Below are positions 36,423 through 45,236 of a stretch of DNA of 50,821 nt, in pieces. The position numbers were made by a program, and so were the translations under genes. Source of the stretch: an uncultured Lachnospiraceae bacterium. Its GTDB lineage: Bacteria; Bacillota; Clostridia; Lachnospirales; Lachnospiraceae. Within the stretch, counting starts at the first letter, position 1. Each line of letters begins with the position of its first letter. The notes under the pieces were generated by a model that saw only the letters and a program-made list of their open reading frames with translations, was not told where the DNA came from and searched no databases. The stretch is from the NCBI GenBank assembly GCA_905234595.1, contig CAJOID010000012.1, forward strand, positions 7,462 through 58,282, in the 5' to 3' direction.

Positions 36423-37622
36423 ATGACAAGAACAAATATGAACTTTCCTGTAGGATATTTTACTTTTCACGAGGATCAGGGACTGAACTTTCAGATGAAC
36501 CGTTTCTATACATACGGTGCTTTTACGTATGATGAGATGATGGATATCGGTAAGAGGATCGACAGTTTTGAACAGTGGATCTCGGTATTCATGTCCGAAG
36601 GTGAGCATGCCGAGAGAGGCGGCGAAACCCTAAAAGCCGCAATCTGTTTCCGCGCTGCTCAGTTCTATACCTTAAGCGGCGAAAAAGATGAGTCCGGCAG
36701 AAGCCTCAAGCATGTACTGTATGACAGATGCGTAGATCTGTTTAACTCTTATTTCTTCAACACCTATCCGGGGCTTAAGCTGGTCAGGATTCCTTTTGAA
36801 AACTATGAGCTGCCTGTTTATTATTCGGTATGTGATGATGCAAAAGGTACGATCGTCATCCACGGCGGGTATGACAGCATATGTCAGGATTTCCTGATGA
36901 TGGTACCCTACTTCATGGAGCTGCATTATAATATCTACTTCTTTGAGGGACCGGGCCAGGGAGAAGTCCTGATGCATCACGATGCCAGGATGACGACCGA
37001 ATGGGAGCACTGTACCGGTGCGGTCCTGGATCACTTCGGATTAAACGATGTTACGCTGATAGGAATCTCCCTCGGCGGATATCTGGCCACCAGAGCAGCC
37101 GCATACGACAAGAGAATCTCGCGCCTGGTAATGTACGATCTGATATATGATTTCTACGGTGCGATACTAAACAAGATGGGTTCTTTCGGCAAAGTGTTTG
37201 ACTACCTGACACGTCATCCACGGAACATCCTGTGGAAGTCCCTGAATAAGAAGTTCGACCAAAAATATTTCACTAAATGGCTGTTACTGCAGGGTTATTC
37301 GATCTATGATAATATACATACACCTTGTGAATATTTTAACCATATAAGAAAGTACAACACCCGCGAGATTTCCAAAATGGTAACTCAGGACACACTCGTG
37401 CTTGCAGGGGCCGCTGATCTGTACACGGTATTTTACCGGGATCAGCTGGATGCGCTGGTAAATGCGAGAAGCGTGACCGGAAGACTGTTTACAGCAGAGG
37501 AAAACGCCGATCATCATTGTCAGGTAGGAAACATGGGATTGCTGCTCGATACGATCTCCGGGTGGCTGGAGGAAATAAACAATGGCCAGAAAAGCCGTGC
37601 TTACGGGCGGAAAACGAGATGA
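36423..37622 (+). CDS. alpha/beta hydrolase
   Basis: A 399-aa hydrolase with an N-terminal helical extension of about 130 residues. The oxyanion region is HGGYDS, the nucleophile elbow GISLGG (Ser about 215), GPGQGEV, the acid probably in AGAADLY, and the His in ADHHCQ. The start at 36423 is set by GGAGG; an earlier ATG lies in the operator. The TetR gene overlaps its end. The substrate is unknown; induction by a small molecule that releases TetR would fit a detoxifying esterase. Confidence 0.9.
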   Translation: MTRTNMNFPVGYFTFHEDQGLNFQMNRFYTYGAFTYDEMMDIGKRIDSFEQWISVFMSEGEHAERGGETLKAAICFRAAQFYTLSGEKDESGRSLKHVLYDRCVDLFNSYFFNTYPGLKLVRIPFENYELPVYYSVCDDAKGTIVIHGGYDSICQDFLMMVPYFMELHYNIYFFEGPGQGEVLMHHDARMTTEWEHCTGAVLDHFGLNDVTLIGISLGGYLATRAAAYDKRISRLVMYDLIYDFYGAILNKMGSFGKVFDYLTRHPRNILWKSLNKKFDQKYFTKWLLLQGYSIYDNIHTPCEYFNHIRKYNTREISKMVTQDTLVLAGAADLYTVFYRDQLDALVNARSVTGRLFTAEENADHHCQVGNMGLLLDTISGWLEEINNGQKSRAYGRKTR

Positions 37623-38148
37623 AATACTCGACGTCGCCATGCATCTGTTTTTTAAACACGGATACGAGGCGACTTCCGTTCGAATGATAATGAACGAAGT
37701 GGGCGGCGAGATTGGGATGTTCTATCACTACTTCAAGTCCAAGGATATGCTCTTTGACCGGGTCGTCGACCGGTTCTTTGAGAAATACAGAGAGAAATTC
37801 TCTGAGGTGATCACGTCCTGTAACAGCCCGGCCGATCTGATAGAAAAGCTTATGCCTCTGTATGAAAAATCCATGGGAGAATTCGGACAGATACGGGGCA
37901 ACATGCATTGGACCGTGCAGATCGCGATGCATGAGAGGACGCTGATGGAACTGCGGCCGGTCGTCGCGTCCGTTCTGGAAAACTGGAACATAAAAAATGA
38001 GCGGCCTGCAGATATGCTCGCAGGTCAGCTCCTGTATGGTATCTCAGCCACAATCCATTCGGCTGAATTCGAAAAAATGGATCCGGCCGAAAGGAAAGAA
38101 TGCATCATGAGTTTTATGGGCAGAGTGCTCGAAGAGGCGCAGGATTAG
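37582..38148 (+). CDS. TetR-family transcriptional repressor
   Basis: A 188-aa regulator. The helix-turn-helix is at the N-terminus: RDEILDVAMHLFFKHGYEATSVRMIMNEVG then GMFYHYFKSKDMLF. The C-terminal ligand domain is poorly conserved, as usual. The ATG lies 41 nt inside the esterase gene after GGAGG, so the two are one operon. It probably represses its own operon through the inverted arms at 36327-36409. Confidence 0.93.
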   Translation: MARKAVLTGGKRDEILDVAMHLFFKHGYEATSVRMIMNEVGGEIGMFYHYFKSKDMLFDRVVDRFFEKYREKFSEVITSCNSPADLIEKLMPLYEKSMGEFGQIRGNMHWTVQIAMHERTLMELRPVVASVLENWNIKNERPADMLAGQLLYGISATIHSAEFEKMDPAERKECIMSFMGRVLEEAQD

Positions 38149-38221
38149 CAGATTCTCGGTTGCCTTTATGAATGCATTTTTACAGACTAGAACAAAAAGC
38201 TGTTATCAAGCATACATGCCT

Positions 38222-39256
38222 CTAATATAAGCGCGCTATTTCGTTAAATCTTGGCAAGGCAAGTGAATTATTCCCGTAGCCACCCGAAACAAGCAGTCCT
38301 TTTCTTATAAGTTTAACTCTGTATTGTGAAAAAGAATTGGGCTTTATATTGGCTGATTCACAGATTTCCGCAGTCCTGGTATTATCATGTGTTATTGCCA
38401 GAACTATCTTCTTCTCATTATCCGTAAGATCTGCCCATATCTTGCGATATACATAATCATCAAGCATTTCATCAAGTTTGTTCAGAATCTTTGCCATATC
38501 CGGATTATCCTTATACTCCCAATATACAGCTCCAAGCGCTTGGAAAGCAAACGCATAGCCTTTGGTGATTCCTGACAGTTCTTTAGCCAAAGTCTCATCA
38601 ATAGACAGCAATTCACTGTATTTACGGGTAATCTGTAAAGTACTCAAAGGCTCCATTATGATTTTCGGCGACCTTAATAAAAATGTCAAAGACGGATCGT
38701 TCTGGATCTCATATATATGCTCTGACAGTCCTGTCATTATCAGATATAGAGGATAGTCTTCCCGAATAAATATCTGAAATTGACTGGCAAAGGTTCTCAT
38801 ATTGACATCATTCATAACTTCATCTATTGTTATGAGTATTTTTTTCTTTTTTTTCTTTAACGCATCAAGAATACTTTTGATAATACTTATATTGTCAAGC
38901 AGTTGTTCGTTAAGGTCTATCCCCACACCTACGCCCGCGAAGGAAAGATTAAAGCCTTTGCTAAAAATATTGGGGATGGTCTTGCAGGCATCATTAAGTC
39001 GCCTTGCCATATCATCAAGCAGATTGAGGGAAGGATTCAGATTTATAACGATCCACTCGCTTTTTTCCTTAAAATCATTCGCAACAGCTGTCATCAATAC
39101 GGTTTTACCGCTGCCACGAATACCCTCTATGAGATATGTCTGACTGAGGGATGAGTTGCAGAATGTATCAATGATTCTACTGGTATTTTCATATCTTGAT
39201 ATAAAGCTTTCCGGCTTCTTCCCGAATGTTAAGGTAAACGGATTCTTTGACTTCAT
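38222..39256 (-). CDS. AAA ATPase with C-terminal winged helix
   Basis: A 344-aa STAND/archaeal-type ATPase. Walker A is GIRGSGKT (45-52), Walker B is ILITIDEV (about 139-146), and a sensor-like LIMTGL follows. The last 60 residues form a winged helix (TRTAEICESANIKPNSFSQY). The start has GGAAGG. Four 19-bp iterons lie 58-133 nt upstream. Such proteins occur near mobile elements; the role is unknown, and DNA binding to the iterons is a plausible guess. Confidence 0.88.
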   Translation of the reverse strand: MKSKNPFTLTFGKKPESFISRYENTSRIIDTFCNSSLSQTYLIEGIRGSGKTVLMTAVANDFKEKSEWIVINLNPSLNLLDDMARRLNDACKTIPNIFSKGFNLSFAGVGVGIDLNEQLLDNISIIKSILDALKKKKKKILITIDEVMNDVNMRTFASQFQIFIREDYPLYLIMTGLSEHIYEIQNDPSLTFLLRSPKIIMEPLSTLQITRKYSELLSIDETLAKELSGITKGYAFAFQALGAVYWEYKDNPDMAKILNKLDEMLDDYVYRKIWADLTDNEKKIVLAITHDNTRTAEICESANIKPNSFSQYRVKLIRKGLLVSGGYGNNSLALPRFNEIARLY

Positions 39257-39313
39257 TATGACCTTCCGATTAAATGATGAATTCTTTCATAATCTATATT
39301 TTTATCATATTCT

Positions 39314-39389
39314 ATCATATTTCATCATATTTATCAAATTTCATCATATTTATCGTATTTCATCATATTTATCGTATTCCGTCATTTTT
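39314..39389. repeat. four tandem 19-bp iterons
   Basis: Units begin at 39314, 39333, 39352 and 39371 with the pattern ATC-x-x-ATTTCATCATATTT; the last copy is diverged. A partial unit precedes them. There are no spacers, so this is not CRISPR. They lie between the ATPase start and the stop of the disrupted 59-aa gene. They look like an operator, centromere or replication-type iteron array. Confidence 0.85.
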
Positions 39390-39561
39390 CACAGTGTATT
39401 GCTTACTGTTCTTGCGGTATATCCGTTATTCAAGATCGCAGTCCTGATAGCTATATGATCTTTTCTATTCTTATTCCGCATATAAATATCTTCATACCAC
39501 GAATGATTATGATATTTTAATATGCTCTCCCATACCTCATCAGAGGAAGGGTATTTTTTAA

Positions 39562-41089
39562 GGGTCAATCATTTTTTCTATGTGATTTTACAGCCGCTGA
39601 CCCGGCGGCATAGTACATTGACAGTTGCATAAATAAAGGATCAACCTGTACGATTGAGTTGCATCGTAGCGGATGTACAAACCCAATCAATAAGGAGGAT
39701 CCTTTATCATGGATTATATACGAACCGAAGCTGATGGACAACTGGCGCTTACACAATCAAAAGAGTATCTTGTTTTGCCGTCATGCCTATACGGTTTTCA
39801 CAACAACGAGACTACCGTAGAAACAGCAAAGTCCGGCAGGATTATCTACTGCCATAAAGGCACACTCGATATCCCGGAAGAAGAACGGATCTGTTCCTGT
39901 GGACAGAGGATGCATATCAACTCGCATCCTGATATCTACATCCGACATCTCTGCATTGGCGGAAACCTGAGCGGATTGCTGTTCCCTCACAACCAGCTCC
40001 GTTGTCCCAGGTGTGGAGCTACAAAGAGCCAGTTTATCTCCTTTAAGACTGATGGACATCTCATTACGGATGCCCTTCATCAGTATACCTGTGATCTGCT
40101 TGCCAGAGGAACTTATACAAACAAGCAGGTGGCAGAGATCACCGGTCTTGGCAAAAACACCGTTAAGGAGATTGATAAAAAACGCCTCCAAAGCATCTAT
40201 ACAACCGATAATGGTAAGAAGCTCATAAAACCTGAGAAGCAGGCCAAATACCTTGGTATAGATGAGTTTAAACTTCATAACGGTCGACGTTATGCCACCC
40301 ATATCATAGACCTTGAATCCGGTCATGTTCTCTGGATTCAAAACGGCAAATCAAAGCAGGTTGTCTACGACTTTATTGAACATGTCGGCATGGAGTGGAT
40401 GTCCGGTGTTGAGGCTGTTGCCTGTGACATGAACTCCGATTTCCAGGAAGCATTTGAAGAAAAATGCTATTGGATCCAGCCGGTATTCGATTACTTTCAT
40501 ATCGTCAAGAACGTGGTTAGCGAAGTTCGTAAGGACGAACAGAGGCGGCTCTACGAAGAAGGCAACATAGAAGCAGCCAGAGCCCTTAAGAAGACACGAT
40601 ACATCCTGATGTCGAAACGATCTACGCTCCAAAAGAAGGATGAAGATGCTGTATCAGAAAGAGTCATTCATAAGGGCAGTCCTCTTTTCAAAACAGAGGA
40701 CATCAAACGAAAGAGCGGTTACGAAGCAAAGTACGATGCTCTGCTACAGGAGAATAAACTTCTCTTTACCCTTGATCTGGTCAAGGAGAAACTGTCCGCT
40801 GCTTATGCTATGACCGATGAAGCAAAAATGGCGGATGCGATCATCGACATCATGGATATCTGTAAAGCCACGGGCAACAAGCATCTGCTTTGGTTTGGCA
40901 AGCTATTGGATAACCACTTTGTGGGCATAATAGCTCATGCAACTTTCAAAATATCATCCGGTAAGATTGAAGGTATCAATCAGAAGATTAAGACCTTACG
41001 CCGGCATGGGTACGGCTATCCTGATGATGAATACTTTTTCCTGAAGATATGTCAGGAATCAGTCATCACATAAAATTAGTGATTGAACC
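39562..41089 (+). mobile_element. ISL3-family insertion sequence, complete
   Basis: 1528 bp. The ends are imperfect inverted repeats (left GGGTCAATCATTTTTTCT, right GGTTCAATCACTAATTTT, both then ATGTGAT). An 8-bp direct duplication TTTTTTAA flanks it at 39554-39561 and 41090-41097, matching the 8-bp duplications of ISL3. The intact transposase and perfect duplication indicate a recent insertion. Confidence 0.95.
39709..41073 (+). CDS. ISL3-family transposase
   Basis: A 454-aa transposase, full length for the family. An N-terminal zinc-binding part (CSCGQRM and CPRCGATKSQF) precedes a helix-turn-helix (YTNKQVAEITGLGKNTVKEI) and the DDE catalytic domain with GIDEF, VACDMNSDF and FDYFHIVKNV. 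The C-terminus has the family's SSGKIEGINQKIKTLRRHGYGY stretch. The start follows AAGGAGG. No frameshift is seen. Confidence 0.96.
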   Translation: MDYIRTEADGQLALTQSKEYLVLPSCLYGFHNNETTVETAKSGRIIYCHKGTLDIPEEERICSCGQRMHINSHPDIYIRHLCIGGNLSGLLFPHNQLRCPRCGATKSQFISFKTDGHLITDALHQYTCDLLARGTYTNKQVAEITGLGKNTVKEIDKKRLQSIYTTDNGKKLIKPEKQAKYLGIDEFKLHNGRRYATHIIDLESGHVLWIQNGKSKQVVYDFIEHVGMEWMSGVEAVACDMNSDFQEAFEEKCYWIQPVFDYFHIVKNVVSEVRKDEQRRLYEEGNIEAARALKKTRYILMSKRSTLQKKDEDAVSERVIHKGSPLFKTEDIKRKSGYEAKYDALLQENKLLFTLDLVKEKLSAAYAMTDEAKMADAIIDIMDICKATGNKHLLWFGKLLDNHFVGIIAHATFKISSGKIEGINQKIKTLRRHGYGYPDDEYFFLKICQESVIT

Positions 41090-41115
41090 TTTTTTAATCG
41101 GCATTTTAAGCTCCT

Positions 41116-41526
41116 TTATCCCGCGACCTGACTTTCCAGTGCCTTATAATCTATCTTTCCCATTCCGGTAAGCGGAAGTTCTTTGACAAACTCATAAATA
41201 TCCGGCAATTCATATTCATATAAATTTTCAGCAACACTTTTCATAATGCCTGCCTTAACTGTTTCTATATCTATATTGTGTTGTTTCAGTACAATAAATG
41301 CTTTGGTCACATAGCCGTTTGTTTTGTCTTCAATAGCCACAACTGCTGCCATATCAACATTTTGGTTTTGCAAAATGCAGTGCTCAATCGTCGCTGGAAA
41401 AACTTTATAACCATTCTTTACAAACATACGCTTCAGTCTTCCGACTATATATATTCTTCCGTCCTTGTCTGTCTTACGATCATTGTCCTTTTTCCTTAAA
41501 AAATTTCTCTTTTCCAAAATGTGCAC
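41116..41526 (-). pseudogene. truncated AMP-binding enzyme, C-terminal subdomain only
   Basis: 136 codons with a GTG start directly after the upstream stop. Residues about 20-136 match the C-terminal swivel domain of adenylate-forming enzymes: DGRIYIVGRLKRMFVKNGYKVFP and the lysine motif ELPLTGMGKIDYKAL. The large N-terminal domain is missing, so it cannot activate a substrate alone. It resembles the end of the full enzyme at 42441-44156 but is not identical, so it is probably a remnant of a second gene. Confidence 0.82.
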
Positions 41527-42444
41527 TTAGTTTGGTTTCTCTGTATCTTTTTCCGATGTTCCAATCTTAAAATAATATGCCTTTTCTCCATTTACAGTAT
41601 CAGGATATAGAACATATTCAAATGAATTATTATCACGCTCAATATCCCCAATACTCGATGAGCGATAATTCCCTTCATATTTAGATATCAAATAGGCATT
41701 ACTGTAAAATACATCGTCAAATCCATCAATATTAATATGATACTTCAAAATTTCTATTCTTTTGCTGAATGCTAACGGCAAACATATGATAGTTTCCCTT
41801 TCTCTTTTTCCAAAATCAAACGATTCAGGAGCTATAATCTTAAATTCAATCTCTAACGGACCATCAACTGGAATGTTTTTTCCTTCAATATAAATTGGGT
41901 AATGTCCAAGATACCCTCTCCAATAAGGTGGAACCCTCTTTTCACTAAGATCCATATTCATGTATTCTCTCATTGTTCCATATTTATACTTTGCTGAAAT
42001 GCAGTCTGAGAAATCATTTCCAGAAACAAAATCAAATCGCCCATTCTTCTTTTCTTTTATCTTCAGCTTATAAATAATCTCCAAATCTCCAATTAGTTCC
42101 TCCGATGTTTTTCCCATATTCCTTGAAATATTATATGTAACACTCATCTCATCAATTTTATACTTATTTTCGATCATTCGAGAATGAATATACATCCGAA
42201 TTTTAGGCAATAGTATAAACCTATGCGTCTCATTATCAAAAAGATATTCAACGAAATGCATATACTCGATTTCTTCTTTATACTTCAAGAAAAAAATAAT
42301 ACAAATTATTACCGGAAATAGGAATAATACCATCAACAATAGATGATCAAGTCTTATTGCTTGCCAGATTCCGGTAATGCAAGCAATAATTTGGCATACT
42401 AAAGCTATATAGTTGAATAATTGATCTCTTTTCATATATTTCAT
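41527..42444 (-). CDS. unrecognised protein with two N-terminal membrane helices
   Basis: A 305-aa, AT-rich gene. Two helices (about 8-26 and 31-52) form a hairpin, and the remaining 250 residues are cytoplasmic and rich in beta-strand patterns and charged residues. I see no catalytic motif. It overlaps the adenylate-forming gene by 4 bp, so the two are expressed together. The two-helix-plus-globular layout is also seen in some defence effectors, but no nucleotide-signal gene is adjacent, and I do not assign it. Confidence 0.75.
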   Translation of the reverse strand: MKYMKRDQLFNYIALVCQIIACITGIWQAIRLDHLLLMVLFLFPVIICIIFFLKYKEEIEYMHFVEYLFDNETHRFILLPKIRMYIHSRMIENKYKIDEMSVTYNISRNMGKTSEELIGDLEIIYKLKIKEKKNGRFDFVSGNDFSDCISAKYKYGTMREYMNMDLSEKRVPPYWRGYLGHYPIYIEGKNIPVDGPLEIEFKIIAPESFDFGKRERETIICLPLAFSKRIEILKYHINIDGFDDVFYSNAYLISKYEGNYRSSSIGDIERDNNSFEYVLYPDTVNGEKAYYFKIGTSEKDTEKPN

Positions 42445-44156
42445 CCTTCCAATGCTCGGTAGTCCACCTTGCCTCTTGGTGTTCGGGGCAGATCGGAGCG
42501 AAATTCGATCTCATCAGGAATCATGTAATCCGGCAGTACGGACTTACAGGTATCTATTATGGATTGCTTGGTCGTATCTGACTCGTTCACTCCCTGCTTA
42601 AGCACAACGAATGCCTTAGGATAATTGATGCGCTTGTCATCCGGCACACCGATGACACAACACAATTCTACGGATTGATTTGCACATACGGCTTTTTCGA
42701 TACGATCAGGGAAAATCTTTGTAACCTGTCCGTCCGAACCTTTTGTCATAATGATCCTTTTGATGCGACCTGTCACATAGATCACTCCGTTTTCGTCTAT
42801 ATGCCCTATATCTCCGGTATGTAGCCAACGCACGCCTTCCTTATGCACCTTGACCACTTCATCTGTTGCAGAAGGTTTCTCATAATATCCCATCATTAGT
42901 GTCGGACCGGAAAAACATATTTCCCCGTCTTGGTTATATGAAAGTTCATCCGTAGTATCAGGTTCGACAATCTTGCAATTCACCCATACAAGAGGAACAC
43001 CTGCACTATTGCCCTCATTACAATCAGCGTATGTTTGCGAGGCAGCCGCCATCATTTCCGTGGAGCCCAACCCCTTACACAATTCTCCACGAGCTCCACA
43101 TTTTATAAGCAACTTACTAACCTTATTTTCTTTTTCGGAACTCATTGCCTCTCCGCCGTAATAACTATATTTCAAACATGACATATCTGTTTTCTCTATT
43201 TGCGGAATTTTTAAAATCGCTTCCCAATAAGCCGGAATACTCGAAACAACATATGGCTTATACTTTTTTATATATTCTTTGAACTTATCGGGAATATATT
43301 GAGGAATTAATGCAACTTCAAAACCAATATAAAGCATCGCTAACATAGCATCTATAAGGCTATAGTTTACAAATGGCGGTAAACAAACCAAACTTACACC
43401 CTGTCTGCTATATTCAAAATTGCATACCAACTGATATATTAAAGCATTAACACTCACATCCGAGCACATCACCCCTTTCGGTTCTCCCGTTGTACCACCC
43501 GTATGCGATATGATCGCCATCGTATGACAATCCTTCTTATATGGCTTTAACTCTGTATGCTCTCCGCCCTTGATGAAATCTTCCCATTTCCTGTAAATGC
43601 CCTTACAAACCGGCGATTTACTCTTCAGTGAATAAGCAAGCTTTAATCCGAATGGAAGCGAGCTGGCTGCTGTCACAACTATAGCCTGCTTAACAGATGT
43701 TTCCTTTATCCCCTCGCCAAGGATATCCATTGTCTTATCGAATATTACCGCCACCCTGCTTTTTACTTCATTCAGATATCCAATGATCTCATTTTTCCCC
43801 GCAAGCAGGTGGATCATATTCGCAACCGCACCGATCTTATTCAAAGCGTATACCACATATAATGCTTCCGGTATGCTTGGAAGCGCAACAGTGACGATCT
43901 CTCCTTCTTTTACTCCGATAGCCTGAAACGCTTTTGCAGTCTTATCTATATTTGCAAACAGCTCCGCATAGGTAATCTTCCGCCCGTAATAATTCAGCGC
44001 GATATCCCTCGGATAATCCTTATTGTTCTCATACATATATTCATAGATACTGCACTCCGGAAGCTTTCCGTTTATCGCTTCTTCTGTATAGTATTTCAGC
44101 CAAGGTTTATCTATCGACGGATAACCGGTCAGTTGTTTTTCATCATTTTCTTGCAT
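42441..44156 (-). CDS. adenylate-forming enzyme (acyl-CoA synthetase-like)
   Basis: A 571-aa AMP-binding protein that activates a carboxylic acid as acyl-AMP. Motifs in order: SHTGGTTGEPKGVM (about 218-231), YYGGEAM, GLGSTEMMAA, LHTGDIGHIDENGVIYVTGR, and the C-terminal PRTPRGKVDYRAL with the catalytic Lys. Both domains are complete. The substrate is not evident; no carrier protein lies nearby. Transcription starts from the AT-rich 130 nt upstream. Confidence 0.9.
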   Translation of the reverse strand: MQENDEKQLTGYPSIDKPWLKYYTEEAINGKLPECSIYEYMYENNKDYPRDIALNYYGRKITYAELFANIDKTAKAFQAIGVKEGEIVTVALPSIPEALYVVYALNKIGAVANMIHLLAGKNEIIGYLNEVKSRVAVIFDKTMDILGEGIKETSVKQAIVVTAASSLPFGLKLAYSLKSKSPVCKGIYRKWEDFIKGGEHTELKPYKKDCHTMAIISHTGGTTGEPKGVMCSDVSVNALIYQLVCNFEYSRQGVSLVCLPPFVNYSLIDAMLAMLYIGFEVALIPQYIPDKFKEYIKKYKPYVVSSIPAYWEAILKIPQIEKTDMSCLKYSYYGGEAMSSEKENKVSKLLIKCGARGELCKGLGSTEMMAAASQTYADCNEGNSAGVPLVWVNCKIVEPDTTDELSYNQDGEICFSGPTLMMGYYEKPSATDEVVKVHKEGVRWLHTGDIGHIDENGVIYVTGRIKRIIMTKGSDGQVTKIFPDRIEKAVCANQSVELCCVIGVPDDKRINYPKAFVVLKQGVNESDTTKQSIIDTCKSVLPDYMIPDEIEFRSDLPRTPRGKVDYRALEG

Positions 44157-44286
44157 AGTATCTCCTTAAAGTCTTTACCTGTTTCACAAAGTAGACTTTC
44201 TGAAATTCATTGTTATATAATTGTTTCGGTTGGAAAAACGTAAGAAATTAAAGATTTTGCAGACTTTATATGACGTTTCTCATCGT

Positions 44287-44919
44287 CTACCCATTGAAAC
44301 GGGAATCATCCTGATCTTCACAATTATCCAAGAGTTCATGACATCTGCGGCAAAAGGTTGAAGTGCTGATTTTAAGTGCATCTGCGGCCTCTCGCATTGT
44401 GATCTCGCCATTATGCCACCTAATCGCATATTCCGAAAACCGGTCCGGCATAGCCTTTTTGTCTCTGCCAAACTTGACCCCTCTTGACTTGGCTGACGCT
44501 ATACCCTCCGCCTGGCGCTGACGAATGAATGTCCGCTCTGTTTCCGCCACATAAGCAAGGATTTGCAATACGATATCCGAAATAAATACACCGGTCAATC
44601 CTTCGTGCTTGATATTGGTATTTAACAACGGAAAGTCAATAACCTCTATGTCGGCTTGCTTGTCACGCGTCAGAACTCTCCACTGCTCCAGGATCTCATC
44701 ATAATTGCGTCCGAGTCTGTCGATGCTTTTTATCACCAACAGGTCGCCCTTACGCAGTTTACCGACCATGCGCATATATTCCGGCCTTTTGAAATCCTTG
44801 CCGGACTGCTTATCCATGTATATTCTTCGTGGTGGAATCCCCTGTTTGTACAAGGCATCGAGTTGTCTGTCAGGATTCTGGTCTTTGGCCGAGACACGTA
44901 TGTATCCGTATTTTTTCAT
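44287..44919 (-). CDS. serine recombinase (resolvase/invertase)
   Basis: A 210-aa small serine recombinase. Ser10 in YGYIRVSAKDQN is the nucleophile; KQSGKDFKRPEYMRM, SIDRLGRNYDEI and the long E-helix ERTFIRQRQAEGI are typical. A C-terminal helix-turn-helix reads ITMREAADALKISTSTFCRR. The start at 44919 follows AAGGAGG; a longer frame is rejected. Divergent from a ribbon-helix-helix gene with shared operators. Confidence 0.95.
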   Translation of the reverse strand: MKKYGYIRVSAKDQNPDRQLDALYKQGIPPRRIYMDKQSGKDFKRPEYMRMVGKLRKGDLLVIKSIDRLGRNYDEILEQWRVLTRDKQADIEVIDFPLLNTNIKHEGLTGVFISDIVLQILAYVAETERTFIRQRQAEGIASAKSRGVKFGRDKKAMPDRFSEYAIRWHNGEITMREAADALKISTSTFCRRCHELLDNCEDQDDSRFNG

Positions 44920-44982
44920 ATTGATCGCCTCCTTATATTGATTATCACAATAATAAGCAGACGATAAGAACGTCATTTTTTG

Positions 44983-45042
44983 TGTACTTAAAATAAGTAC
45001 ATTTTAAACATTCTATCACAGTTCGATCTTAAAATGTACTTA
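44983..45042. promoter_or_regulatory. three TGTACTTA operators between recombinase and RHH genes
   Basis: TGTACTTA occurs at 44983-44990, inverted at 44994-45001 and direct again at 45035-45042. The second and third form a 14-bp perfect inverted repeat (44994-45007 and 45029-45042) spaced by 21 bp. This is the pattern expected for a ribbon-helix-helix repressor. Confidence 0.75.
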
Positions 45043-45064
45043 AATTAAGATTTGGGGCTTATAT

Positions 45065-45232
45065 ATGGAAAAAGACAAACATTTAGGAATAAGAATAGAT
45101 GCCGTAACACACCACAAACTAAAGGAATTGGCAGAATTTGAAGGACGTTCGATAAACGGAGAGGTATTGTATCTGATCAGACAGGCAATCCGTAAATACG
45201 AGAATGATCTGGCCAAAAATGCCAAATCATAA
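45065..45232 (+). CDS. ribbon-helix-helix (Arc-type) DNA-binding protein
   Basis: A 55-aa protein. LGIRIDAVTHHKLKELAEFEGRSINGEVLYLIRQAIRKY (residues 7-45) fits an Arc/MetJ fold: a short beta strand, helix A, a Gly-Arg-Ser turn and helix B. A GGGG lies 7-10 nt before the ATG. It is divergent from the recombinase and probably binds the TGTACTTA sites to control both genes. No toxin partner follows on the same strand. Confidence 0.85.
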   Translation: MEKDKHLGIRIDAVTHHKLKELAEFEGRSINGEVLYLIRQAIRKYENDLAKNAKS

Positions 45233-45236
45233 AAAA

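Larger units (their letters stand above)
39389..41104 (-). pseudogene. 59-aa gene split by the insertion sequence
   Basis: If one copy of the 8-bp target duplication and the insertion sequence are removed, a clean minus-strand frame appears. AAAGGAG is followed by an ATG at 41104, the protein opens MPIKKYPSSDEVWESILKYH and ends GYTARTVSNTL, 59 aa in all, with the stop at 39389. The insertion falls in codon 3. The product is not recognised; its tail could be a helix-turn-helix. It lies 11 nt after the truncated AMP-binding gene. Confidence 0.8.

Noticed and set aside
39314-39389. CRISPR array
   Set aside because: The 19-bp units are directly tandem without spacers.
41527-42444. CBASS-like two-helix effector (Cap15 type)
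   Set aside because: The topology is similar, but no cyclic-nucleotide synthase gene is adjacent and the soluble part shows no recognisable match.
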